This document shows, one piece after another, positions 1-7,203 of a stretch of 14,189 nt of DNA; within the stretch, counting starts at the first letter, position 1, and every line of letters begins with the position of its first letter. The notes under the pieces are model-generated. The model did no database searches and was not told the origin of the DNA. It saw nothing but the letters and a program-made list of their open reading frames with translations. Location of the stretch: contig SKWJ01000279.1 of assembly GCA_007128995.1 (NCBI GenBank), positions 1 through 14,189 of the forward strand, written 5' to 3'. Position numbers and translations under genes: made by a program. The stretch is from Paracoccaceae bacterium. GTDB lineage: Bacteria; Pseudomonadota; Alphaproteobacteria; Rhodobacterales; Rhodobacteraceae.

Positions 1-36
1 CCGGATCTGCCACTATTGGCGCATTTGGTTGACCTG

Positions 37-545
37 ATGCATGACGCGCGAAGGTTCCGGATCGCGGGCCTCGCTTCCTTTTTGCTGTTGCTGTGCATGC
101 CCGGCATGGCCAAAGCTGTTCAAATTGTGTTCAGCGACCCGGTTGCAGGTGTTGAACGGGAATTCAGCCTTGATGACAGGCGCAAAATGCCTGTGATGGA
201 AATCAGCACAAGCACGCCTTGGACAGATGGGGTTCAGCATTTTGTCGGCGTTGCGCTGACAGAGTTTCTGTATTATGCGGACATCGGCATAAGGCCCATA
301 CAGTCAGCGGCGACTATACGCTGATTCTGATAGCGATGAATGGCTACAGCGTCTCGATGTCAGCCGATCTTGTTGCGGATGGCGCGGCGATGATTGCGTT
401 TGAACGCAATGGTGCGCTCATGTCGGTGCGTGACAAAGGGCCGTTCTGGCTGGTATTTCCGTTTGACGATGATGCGCGATACCTGACCGAGAGCATGATG
501 TCGCGAAGTATCTGGCAGTTATCGAGGATCGACGTTCAACGCTAA
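37..545 (+). pseudogene. Secreted molybdopterin-domain (SUOX-like) protein, frameshifted
   Basis: Two overlapping frames together encode one small exported protein. The first part, from ATG 37, has a signal peptide (MHDARRFR, then a hydrophobic stretch ending near MAKA) and the conserved segment TPWTDGVQHFVG. The second part, in another frame, carries AMNGYSVSM, RDKGPFWLVFPFD and SIWQLSRIDV, the typical C-terminal half of small periplasmic oxidoreductase molybdopterin-binding domain proteins of Rhodobacterales. Adding one A to the run at 291-292 joins them as GIKAHTVSGDYTL, so one base appears to be lost. No cysteine that could bind molybdenum is visible, as is usual in this short subfamily. 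The frame is open to the left edge and no clear ribosome site precedes ATG 37, so a start further upstream (for example TTG 16) is possible. Substrate unknown. It could be a real pseudogene or a sequencing error. Confidence 0.7.
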
Positions 546-643
546 GGGCATACTATTCCTTTGCGTGATTTCTCTGCATCCAGTCGAAGGCACCGTCTGC
601 CCGGCGCTGATCGAGGAAGCCAGCCTCAGGCTCACATCTGTAG

Positions 644-1888
644 CTACACTGCGGCGCGTATGAAAACCTGTTCCTTCCGCGGAGCGGTGACGACGCCGGC
701 GTCGAAAAGCGCGGCAATCTCTCCGCTGGTCAGTTTTGCAACATCTGCAAGAACTTCTTCCGTATGAGCACCAAGTTCGGGCGCGGGCTGGGGGTGCGAG
801 CGGTCAATTTGCGAAAAATCGAATGGAGAGGCCGGTGTCGGGTACCGACCTATCCCGGGCTGATGCACCATGTGAAACATTGGATTTTCAGGCGACAGAT
901 CGGGATCTTCATGAACCGCCTGCGCAAAACTCCGGAACTGCGACCATGTCACGCCGTTGCGATCAAATATCGGGCCAAGTTCTTGGACGGAGTGGCGCTG
1001 GAAAAACGGCTTCAGAATTTCGGTAATTGCTGCCCGATGCTTAAATCGGGCGCCTTCCTGAGAAAAACTCACCCCAAGGCGGGCCTCAAGGGCTGCCATC
1101 TCGTCTTGTGTGCTTGTGGATTTCAGTAATCCGCGCCATTGCCTGTCTGTCAGGCCGATCACCATGACCCTGTTCCCATCGGCGCAGATAAAATCCTGAC
1201 CATACCCGCCATATAGCGCATTGCCATATTTCGGTCGATCAGTACCATTAATGGCAACCTCACCAATGATCCCCAGATTTCCAAGCATCGCCGCAGCCAC
1301 ATCCTTCAAGGAAAACAGCACTTCCTGGCCCTGTCCACTGCGCAATCTGTGACGCTCTGCAGCAAGAAGGGCAGTTACCGCCATATTGCCCGCAATACAG
1401 TCCCAAGCGGGCAAGACATGCGCGACGGGATCCACGGATTCTTCTGGCCCTGTTGCATTGGGAAAGCCTAGGCTGGGGTTGACTGAATAATCGACTGCTG
1501 CACGGCCATGTCTGTCGCCAAGCAACGCGACCATGATCAGGTCTTTGCGCAAGCGGGACAAGGTTTCATGATCCATCCAGCCCCGAACCCGCAAATTTGT
1601 CAGGAACAATCCGGCATCTTCACCCGGAGCAGTGATGATCCTTGTGATCAGTTCACGCCCCTGCGGACTTTTCATGTCAACCGCCACAGACTTTTTGCCT
1701 TTGTTCAGTCCTGCCCAGAACAGGCTTTTGCCTGATTTGGTCACGGGCCAGCGCCGCGCATCAAGACCACCCTCAATCCGGTCAAAGCGGATCACCTCGG
1801 CCCCCATTTGCGCAAGGGTCATGCCAGCAAGCGGGATTGCCACGAAGGCTGATCCTTCAATCACGCGCATTCCGTCAAGTGGTCCCAT
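644..1888 (-). CDS. mct: Class III (CaiB/BaiF) CoA-transferase, mesaconyl-CoA C1-C4 transferase-like
   Basis: A 414-residue CoA-transferase of the formyl-CoA transferase fold. It opens with GMRVIEGSAFVAIPLAGMTL and continues with GAEVIRFD (30-36), the usual N-terminal Rossmann-like part. The likely catalytic aspartate, which forms the glutamyl/aspartyl-CoA anhydride in this family, is D163 in the motif LPAWD. From memory, the closest characterised protein is Mct of Chloroflexus aurantiacus (about 409 residues), which moves CoA from C1 to C4 of mesaconate within one molecule; segments such as EGSAFVA, GGLDxxRWPVT, SLFWAGLNKGK and QPGIGRYPTPASPF read as the same subfamily. It is the last gene of the operon, 3 bases after the hydratase gene, with GGGAGG in front of the ATG. 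Other substrates (itaconate, citramalate, succinate/malate exchange) remain possible. Family certain, substrate inferred. Confidence 0.85.
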   Translation of the reverse strand: MGPLDGMRVIEGSAFVAIPLAGMTLAQMGAEVIRFDRIEGGLDARRWPVTKSGKSLFWAGLNKGKKSVAVDMKSPQGRELITRIITAPGEDAGLFLTNLRVRGWMDHETLSRLRKDLIMVALLGDRHGRAAVDYSVNPSLGFPNATGPEESVDPVAHVLPAWDCIAGNMAVTALLAAERHRLRSGQGQEVLFSLKDVAAAMLGNLGIIGEVAINGTDRPKYGNALYGGYGQDFICADGNRVMVIGLTDRQWRGLLKSTSTQDEMAALEARLGVSFSQEGARFKHRAAITEILKPFFQRHSVQELGPIFDRNGVTWSQFRSFAQAVHEDPDLSPENPMFHMVHQPGIGRYPTPASPFDFSQIDRSHPQPAPELGAHTEEVLADVAKLTSGEIAALFDAGVVTAPRKEQVFIRAAV

Positions 1889-1891
1889 TTG

Positions 1892-2776
1892 TCATGCCTC
1901 CCATTCAAAGCGGGCTTGCAACCCCTGATGGCCCTCGGGGGCCACTGTGCAAAGCCTGAGCGCAGTGTCGCCATCACGCGTGGCCTGCAGATTTAGGTAA
2001 CCGTCAAACATCGGATGAACACCGCGAAAGCTGAAGCGCGCCGGTATCTGCGCAGAATGGCGCATTGCGGCTTCCATCAGGAGTGTCGCCTGCATCGGGC
2101 CATGAACGACAAGGCCCGAATACTTCTCGATCTCGCGTGCATAGTCGCGATCGTAGTGAATCCGATGTGCGTTATATGTCGCGGCCGAGTAGCGAAACAG
2201 CCGAACCGGCCCGACATCGACCCGCTCAGAGAAGATCGGGTCATCGGGCGCCGAAATGGCGCGAGGGGCGCGAAAGTGTTCGGGGATCGGCAGATAAACG
2301 ATATCCTGCTCTTCGCGAATCTGTGCCCCGCCCTGCCCTCGCAGATCATGGCCAATGCGCACAAAGGCCATCTCTCCGGTGCTGCCAGATTTGAAATCGA
2401 CACTCAAGATTTCCGAGCGTCTGGTGATGATCTCGCCCACAGCAAAACGGCCCTTGAACGAAAGCCTACCACCCGCCCACATGCGCCGGTTGAACGGCAA
2501 CGGTGGAAGGAAGCCACCAAGCTTGGGATGTCCGTCCGTTGCGATTTCCGAAATCGGAAAGAACTCGGGAAAGGCAACCCAATGCCAGAGAACAGGCAGG
2601 ACTGCACCCGTGTGAATGGGCGGCTGTGCAGCTGCCGGATGCCCAAGCGCACCCATTGCCATGCCTGCAAGTTCCGGGCTGACAGCACCTTGCCGAGTTT
2701 CAACCCGCCCCAGCCAGGCTTGCGCCTCTTCCGGCGTTGCGGCGTCGCCTGTAAGTTTGGTTTCCGACCTGCTCAT
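1892..2776 (-). CDS. meh: Hot-dog (HTD2/FAS1-like dehydratase) acyl-CoA hydratase, mesaconyl-C4-CoA hydratase-like
   Basis: A 294-residue protein of the HTD2/COG3777 group with two hot-dog halves. Residues about 15-165 form the degenerate N-terminal half, with LPVLWHWVAF, GFLPPLPFNRRMWAGGRL and REEQDIVYLP. Residues about 185-290 carry the hydratase-2 type motif RYSAATYNAHRIHYD (195-209), where N202 and H207 are the candidate catalytic positions, followed by GLVVHGP (221-227). The family includes Meh of Chloroflexus, which hydrates mesaconyl-C4-CoA to (S)-citramalyl-CoA, and relatives acting on itaconyl-CoA. The ATG overlaps the mtkB stop by 4 bases (ATGA), implying translational coupling. Position between the lyase/ligase genes and an Mct-like transferase supports a C5-dicarboxyl-CoA substrate. 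It could instead hydrate itaconyl-CoA or another enoyl-CoA. Confidence 0.83.
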   Translation of the reverse strand: MSRSETKLTGDAATPEEAQAWLGRVETRQGAVSPELAGMAMGALGHPAAAQPPIHTGAVLPVLWHWVAFPEFFPISEIATDGHPKLGGFLPPLPFNRRMWAGGRLSFKGRFAVGEIITRRSEILSVDFKSGSTGEMAFVRIGHDLRGQGGAQIREEQDIVYLPIPEHFRAPRAISAPDDPIFSERVDVGPVRLFRYSAATYNAHRIHYDRDYAREIEKYSGLVVHGPMQATLLMEAAMRHSAQIPARFSFRGVHPMFDGYLNLQATRDGDTALRLCTVAPEGHQGLQARFEWEA

Positions 2777-3669
2777 GCCGCCTGCCTCATGCCAAGCACC
2801 TTCGCCAAAGTCTCTCCCATCGCCGAAGGTGTCGGCGCGACCGTAATCCCCGCAGCCGAGAGGATCTCTACCTTTTCCTGCGCTGACTCGCCAAAAGCCG
2901 ATATGATCGCGCCAGCATGGCCCATCTTGCGCCCCTTCGGCGCGGAAAGCCCTGCGATATAGGCAACAACAGGCTTGGACATGTGGTCGCGGACATAGGC
3001 CGCCGCCTCAGCCTCTTGCGGGCCTCCAATCTCACCGATCAGCATAACGGCATCCGTCTCCGGGTCATCTTCGAACATCGCCAGAATGTCCTTGAAGCTG
3101 GACCCGTTGATCGGATCGCCGCCAATGCCCACCGATGTGGACACACCGATCCCCAATGCCTTCATCTGGCTGGCGGCTTCATAGCCCAGGGTGCCCGAGC
3201 GACCTACAATGCCAACCCGGCCCGGCAGATAGATATGCGGCGGCATAATGCCCATGAAACCTTTCCCGGGCGAGATGACGCCGGCGCAATTGGGGCCGAT
3301 GAAGCGCATCTTTCGTTCCGCCGGGAAACGGCGCAGAAAACGCTTTACCTTCATCATGTCCTGCGAGGGAATGCCATCGGTGACGCAGACCGCGAATTCA
3401 AGACCGGCCTCGGCGGCTTCCATGATCGCATCTGCGGCACTGGGTGGCGGGACAAAGACCAATGACGCTTGCGCGCCGACCGCCTCAATCGCTTCGCGCA
3501 CAGTGTTGAAGATCGGACGGCCAAGCACTGTTTCGCCTCCGCGACCGGGTGTCACTCCGCCGACAACATTTGTGCCATGTTTTATCATATCTTGGGCATG
3601 AAACTGGCCGATCCGACCTGACATGCCCTGAATGATGATGCGGGTCTCTTGCTGAATGAGAATGGACAT
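2773..3669 (-). CDS. mtkB: Malate--CoA ligase alpha subunit (succinyl-CoA synthetase alpha family)
   Basis: A 298-residue alpha subunit of an ADP-forming dicarboxylate-CoA ligase. The N-terminal CoA-binding Rossmann domain spans about 1-125 ([19 protein letters not shown]). The C-terminal half has [11 protein letters not shown] (125-135), the glutamate motif [11 protein letters not shown] (212-222) and the phosphohistidine site H251 in [10 protein letters not shown]. Reading of [13 protein letters not shown] and the MSILI start resembles MtkB of Methylobacterium more than SucD. With MtkA it would activate malate with CoA and ATP to malyl-CoA in the cytoplasm. AAGGAG stands 7 bases before the ATG; the gene starts 12 bases after mtkA ends and overlaps the hydratase gene by 4. 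A role with succinate or itaconate cannot be excluded by sequence alone. Confidence 0.9.
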   Translation of the reverse strand: MSILIQQETRIIIQGMSGRIGQFHAQDMIKHGTNVVGGVTPGRGGETVLGRPIFNTVREAIEAVGAQASLVFVPPPSAADAIMEAAEAGLEFAVCVTDGIPSQDMMKVKRFLRRFPAERKMRFIGPNCAGVISPGKGFMGIMPPHIYLPGRVGIVGRSGTLGYEAASQMKALGIGVSTSVGIGGDPINGSSFKDILAMFEDDPETDAVMLIGEIGGPQEAEAAAYVRDHMSKPVVAYIAGLSAPKGRKMGHAGAIISAFGESAQEKVEILSAAGITVAPTPSAMGETLAKVLGMRQAA

Positions 3670-3681
3670 TTGAGGGCTCCT

Positions 3682-4851
3682 TCAAGCAGCGAGTGCAGGG
3701 CGTGCGGCGACAGCCGTCGCTGCCGCTTCGGCCAAGGTGTCAGCAGAGATCAGTGGCAGGCCGGAAGCGTCGATAATGCAGCGGCCTTCGTCGACATTCG
3801 TGCCCGCGAGTCGCACCACCACAGGCAATGTCAGGTTCAACTCGCGATAGGCCTGCACCACGCCAGAGGCGACCCAGTCACAGCGGTTGATGCCCGCGAA
3901 GATATTGACAAGGATCACAGATACATTCGGGTCAGTCAGAACAGTGCGAAAGGCAGCGACGACGCGCTCCGGGCTTGCCCCGCCACCGATGTCGAGAAAG
4001 TTAGCAGGCTGGCCGCCTGCCAGTTGGATCATGTCCATTGTCGCCATCGCCAACCCCGCACCATTGATGATGCAGCCAATATCCCCGTCAAGCCCGACAT
4101 AACTCAGACCATGTTCTGCCGCAGCATCTTCGCGTGGGTCTTCCTGACCGGGGTCGCGCAGCGCCGCTACATTGGGGCGGCGGAACAGCGCATTTGTATC
4201 GAAGCTCATCTTGGCATCCAGCGCGATCAGGCCGCCTGCGCTGCTGACGACCAGCGGGTTGATCTCGACCATAGTTGCGTCAAGATCGCGGAAGGCGCGG
4301 TAGCAGGCGCGCAATACAATGGCGAATTGCCCGATTTGATGCGCGCTCAGGCCAAGGGCAAAGCCAAGTTCGCGCGACTGGAACGGCAAGAGCCCCATTG
4401 CCGGGTCAATCACCATCCGTATCAGCGCATCCGGCTGATCTTCCGCCAGATCCTCGATCTCCATTCCGCCTTCGCGCGAGGCAACGATCATGATCCGCTC
4501 AGACTTCCGATCCAGAACAAGGCCAAGATACAGTTCCTTCGCGATTTCGGTTCCCTGTTCCACCAGCAGGCGATGCACTGGTTTGCCCTGCGCGTCGGTC
4601 TGTTTGGTAACGAGATTGCGCCCGAGCAGAGACAGGGCGAAAGCGCCGACCTCGGCCTCGGATTGGCATAGCCTGACCCCGCCAGCCGCCCCGCGCCCCC
4701 CGGCATGAATTTGTGCTTTGACAACCACCGGAAAGCCCAGTTTGCGCGCTTCATGCATCGCTTGTTCTGGGGCAAAGGCAATGCCGCCTTGGGGCACTGG
4801 CATACCGAAAGCCCTCAGCACGTCTTTCGCCTGATGTTCATGAATATCCAC
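3682..4851 (-). CDS. mtkA: Malate--CoA ligase beta subunit (succinyl-CoA synthetase beta family)
   Basis: The ATP-grasp beta subunit, 389 residues from the GTG at 4851. An earlier GTG at 4860 is open in the same frame, but the AAGGAG at 4860-4865 lies 8 bases before GTG 4851 and overlaps the earlier one. Starting at 4851 also gives the family's usual beginning (M)[11 protein letters not shown]. The ATP-grasp domain covers about 1-225, with [14 protein letters not shown] (45-58), MVEINPL (194-200) and LDAKMSFD (211-218). The CoA-ligase domain covers about 250-380, with [20 protein letters not shown] and [14 protein letters not shown]. The stretch [10 protein letters not shown] and the length match malate thiokinase of serine-cycle methylotrophs better than typical SucC (GIMRCDVIA). 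It follows the lyase gene by 12 bases. A paralogue of housekeeping SucC with different specificity is the best reading. Confidence 0.9.
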   Translation of the reverse strand: MDIHEHQAKDVLRAFGMPVPQGGIAFAPEQAMHEARKLGFPVVVKAQIHAGGRGAAGGVRLCQSEAEVGAFALSLLGRNLVTKQTDAQGKPVHRLLVEQGTEIAKELYLGLVLDRKSERIMIVASREGGMEIEDLAEDQPDALIRMVIDPAMGLLPFQSRELGFALGLSAHQIGQFAIVLRACYRAFRDLDATMVEINPLVVSSAGGLIALDAKMSFDTNALFRRPNVAALRDPGQEDPREDAAAEHGLSYVGLDGDIGCIINGAGLAMATMDMIQLAGGQPANFLDIGGGASPERVVAAFRTVLTDPNVSVILVNIFAGINRCDWVASGVVQAYRELNLTLPVVVRLAGTNVDEGRCIIDASGLPLISADTLAEAAATAVAARPALAA

Positions 4852-4859
4852 TGGACCCA

Positions 4860-4865
4860 CTCCTT
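4860..4865 (-). promoter_or_regulatory. Ribosome binding site AAGGAG of mtkA
   Basis: On the minus strand AAGGAG overlaps the TAA of the upstream lyase gene (4864-4866) and sits 8 bases before GTG 4851. It overlaps the alternative GTG at 4860 by one base, which makes that codon an unlikely start and decides the start choice for the ligase beta subunit. Confidence 0.7.
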
Positions 4866-5838
4866 ATTCGGCTGCGTGCGCAGATGCGCTGCGTGCGGTG
4901 ATCGCATCAGCCAGCGAAAGAACATTCATCGCCATCTTCTCGGAAGCCGCATCGATCATCTTGCCATCCAACGCAGCCGCGCCCTTGCCCTCGGCCTGTG
5001 CCTTGCGCAATTCCTCGATGATGCGACGCGCCCGCGCGACTTCGGCCTCGGGCGGGCTGAAAACGTCATTCGCCATCGCAATCTGACTGGGATGAATGGC
5101 CCATTTGCCTTCAAACCCCAGCGCTGCGGCGCGCTCGGCGGCGGCGATATAGCCTTCGGGATCGTTGAAATCGCCGAAGGGTCCATCCAGCGCGCGAAGG
5201 CCATAGGCACGGCAGGCGATGATCATCCTTGACAGCGAAGCGTGCCATTGATCGCCCGGATAGGACGGATTCGTCCCACCGATATTGACTGTTCGTGCCC
5301 GCATCGAGGCTGCATAATCGGCCACGCCGAAATGCAGCGCCTCAAGCCGGGAACCCGAACTGGCTGCGTAGCGGGCTATCTCCTCGACATTGGCCATGCC
5401 AAGCGCGGTCTCTATCAGCGCTTCCAGTCCCACACGCCGTGTCAAGCCACAGGCCTGTTCAATCTGATTTACAAGTGCATCGACCATATACAGATCTGAC
5501 ACCACGCCCAGTTTCGGGATCAGCAGCATATGAACACGGTCACCGGCCTGTTCCATAATATCGACCACATCGCGATACATGTAGCCGGTATCCAGCCCGT
5601 TGATGCGCACGCTTATGGTCTTGCCGCTTGCCTGCCAGTCAATGCCATTCAGGGCCGCAATTGCATTTTTCCGGGCTTGTGCTTTCTCATGCGGTGCGAC
5701 GGCATCTTCGAGGTCCAGAAAGACCACATCTGCGTCAGAATGCGCCGCTTTCTCGATCATGGCAATATTCGACGCCGGGACTGCAAGCGTGGACCGCTGC
5801 AGTCGCGATTGACGTGTTGGAAATAATGTATGGCTCAT
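4864..5838 (-). CDS. mclA: Malyl-CoA / beta-methylmalyl-CoA / citramalyl-CoA lyase family (HpcH/HpaI, CitE-like)
   Basis: A 324-residue TIM-barrel lyase that reversibly splits malyl-CoA to acetyl-CoA and glyoxylate; homologues also handle beta-methylmalyl-CoA and citramalyl-CoA. Visible family marks are FLDLEDAVAP (40-49), the substrate-binding arginine R78 in VRINGLDT, the probable magnesium ligands E143 (LIETALGMAN) and D174 (GVADYAAS), DGPFGDF (218-224) and GKWAIHPSQI (244-253). The start is ATG 5838 (MSHTLFPT), 10 bases after the aminotransferase stop; an upstream in-frame extension runs into that gene and lacks family sequence. Compared with the Methylobacterium and Rhodobacter malyl-CoA lyases as I recall them, the loop after IGGTNPSYPGDQWH (187-199) is roughly 9 to 15 residues shorter, so it may be a distinct subfamily. 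Which CoA ester it prefers is open. Confidence 0.9.
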   Translation of the reverse strand: MSHTLFPTRQSRLQRSTLAVPASNIAMIEKAAHSDADVVFLDLEDAVAPHEKAQARKNAIAALNGIDWQASGKTISVRINGLDTGYMYRDVVDIMEQAGDRVHMLLIPKLGVVSDLYMVDALVNQIEQACGLTRRVGLEALIETALGMANVEEIARYAASSGSRLEALHFGVADYAASMRARTVNIGGTNPSYPGDQWHASLSRMIIACRAYGLRALDGPFGDFNDPEGYIAAAERAAALGFEGKWAIHPSQIAMANDVFSPPEAEVARARRIIEELRKAQAEGKGAAALDGKMIDAASEKMAMNVLSLADAITARSASAHAAE

Positions 5839-5848
5839 GCTGGGGACC

Positions 5849-7060
5849 CTATTCGGCAGCGATGGCAAATCCGGGCTCTGCCCGGTCGGATGCAAAAACC
5901 TGCTGTGCTGCGACAAGTGCTGCGCCCAGTTCAACCTTTGCACCAGCAGCGCGCAACGACAGTTCGGCAATGCCAAGGGCGCTCAGGCACATGCCTTCAT
6001 TAAGATCTCCCAGATGGCCGATGCGGAATGCACGCCCTTCAAGCGGACCAAGCCCTGCGCCGAAATGCGTATTGTATCGCTCACGGGCGATCGTGATGAC
6101 ATCACGCGCGTCTACAGACGGCCCTGTACGAATCGCAGTAACGGTATCAGATGCAATGCTGCGATGTTCGGCCACAATCTCCAGTCCCAAGGCGGCAACA
6201 CCTGCACGAACCCCTTCGGCAAGATGGTTGTGGCGCTTGAAGACGTTTTGCAGCCCCTCTGCCTGAAGTCGCGACAATGCAACGCGCAAGGCAAGCAACA
6301 GATGCGTCGGTGGCGTATAGCAGAATGATCCGGCCTCATGCGCACGCAACATTGCGCGCAGATCAAGATAGCTTCGTAGCGATCGACTTTGGTCCATCGC
6401 CCCAAGCGCGCGAGAGCTGGCGGCGAGAAGACCCAATCCGGCAGGGCACATCAGCCCCTTCTGACTTCCCGCAATCGCTAAATCGACGCCCCAGAGATCC
6501 ATTTCAAACGGAAGCGAGCCAATGGAAGACACGCCATCAACAAACAGAAGTGCGTCATGGAAACACGCGTCCAGTGCAGCGCGTATTCCCGCCACATCCG
6601 ACGTAACCCCGGTGGCCGTTTCATTATGAGTGACAAAGACGGCCCTGATTTCGCCGTGCCGGTCCGCTCCGAGGCGGCGCTCGACTTCACGGATCGGGCA
6701 GGCTGCGCCCCAGGCCAGATCGATCACCTCGACCTGCAATCCAAGATCACGCGCCATGGTGGCCCAGAGTGTCGAGAACTGCCCATGCCGCGCCATCAGC
6801 ACCTTGTCGCCGGGCGAAAGCGTGTTTGTGATTGCCGCCTCCCATGCCGCCGTTCCAGAGCCCGGAAACAGTGCGATCGCTGCCTCCTGGGTTCCAAAGA
6901 CAGGTTTCAACCCGTCCAGAACCGGCGCGAGAACTTCGGAAAATTCAGGTGCACGATGATCTTGCATCGGGGTGTTCATCGCACGCAAGACATCCACCGG
7001 AACATTGGTCGGCCCCGGAATGAAAAGATGCGCCGTACCTGTCTGGAAACGTTTCAGCAT
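5849..7060 (-). CDS. sgaA: Class V aminotransferase, serine/aspartate--glyoxylate aminotransferase family
   Basis: A 403-residue PLP enzyme of fold type I, class V. It begins HLFIPGPTNVP (11-21), has the glycine-rich FPGSGTAAWE (65-74), THNETATGV (144-152), the PLP-nitrogen aspartate D175 in FVDGVSSIGSLPF, the Schiff-base lysine K201 in AGSQKGLMCPAGLG, and RIGHLGDLNE (346-355). It reads closest to serine-glyoxylate aminotransferase of serine-cycle methylotrophs; BhcA (aspartate-glyoxylate) of the beta-hydroxyaspartate cycle is a related alternative. It would convert glyoxylate released by the lyase to glycine. First gene of the operon: the ATG at 7060 has GGGAGG at 7069-7074 in front, and a longer in-frame extension upstream is not family sequence. 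Transcription probably starts in 7080-7203. Confidence 0.88.
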   Translation of the reverse strand: MLKRFQTGTAHLFIPGPTNVPVDVLRAMNTPMQDHRAPEFSEVLAPVLDGLKPVFGTQEAAIALFPGSGTAAWEAAITNTLSPGDKVLMARHGQFSTLWATMARDLGLQVEVIDLAWGAACPIREVERRLGADRHGEIRAVFVTHNETATGVTSDVAGIRAALDACFHDALLFVDGVSSIGSLPFEMDLWGVDLAIAGSQKGLMCPAGLGLLAASSRALGAMDQSRSLRSYLDLRAMLRAHEAGSFCYTPPTHLLLALRVALSRLQAEGLQNVFKRHNHLAEGVRAGVAALGLEIVAEHRSIASDTVTAIRTGPSVDARDVITIARERYNTHFGAGLGPLEGRAFRIGHLGDLNEGMCLSALGIAELSLRAAGAKVELGAALVAAQQVFASDRAEPGFAIAAE

Positions 7061-7128
7061 GATGACTTCCTCCCTGTTTGTAATCTGACAGAGAGAGGGC
7101 CAATGCTGCCAATGAAACCGGGTTCTGC

Positions 7129-7181
7129 TGTAAACGCGAAAATTTACAAAGTAGAATATTTGTAATATTGTTAATTTTACA
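7129..7181. promoter_or_regulatory. Probable operator array in the divergent promoter region
   Basis: The AT-rich region between the operon and the regulator gene holds spaced half-sites: TGTAAA (7129-7134), TTTACAAA (7143-7150), TTTGTAA (7159-7165) and TTTACA (7176-7181). The first pair and the second pair are each perfect inverted repeats with an 8-base spacer (TGTAAA/TTTACA and TTACAAA/TTTGTAA) sharing the middle element. A further TTTGTAA lies at 7077-7083, in the leader of the aminotransferase gene. They resemble the TTTGCAAA-type sites I recall for RamB and PccR of the adjacent regulator's family. Binding by that regulator is inference. Confidence 0.6.
7143..7171 (+). promoter_or_regulatory. 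Candidate sigma-70 promoter of the ScfR-type regulator
   Basis: TTTACA (7143-7148) and TATTGT (7166-7171) are separated by 17 bases, matching the consensus at five and four of six positions. The candidate lies inside the half-site array and about 30 bases before the start of the regulator gene, which would fit autoregulation. No start-site data exist, and the region is AT-rich, so chance matches are easy. Confidence 0.35.
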
Positions 7182-7203
7182 TATTCCAGCGTCCGGAGCA
7201 CCC

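Noticed and set aside
565..662. Short open frame after the frameshifted gene (starts GTG 565, about 32 codons)
   Set aside because: No ribosome site and no recognisable family; it overlaps the end of the CoA-transferase gene on the other strand.
2015..2962. Long open frame (315 codons) on the plus strand opposite the hydratase gene
   Set aside because: It is antisense to a well supported gene, has no family motif, and its composition is that of a reverse-frame shadow in GC-rich DNA.
3649..4671. 340-codon open frame on the plus strand opposite mtkA
   Set aside because: Same reasons: mtkA is strongly supported by motifs, and the antisense product has no recognisable domain.
3682..4851. Ordinary TCA-cycle succinyl-CoA synthetase (sucC/sucD) for the ligase pair
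   Set aside because: No sucA, sucB or mdh neighbours; the [13 protein letters not shown] segment and the operon with a malyl-CoA lyase fit malate-CoA ligase better. Biochemistry would be needed for proof.
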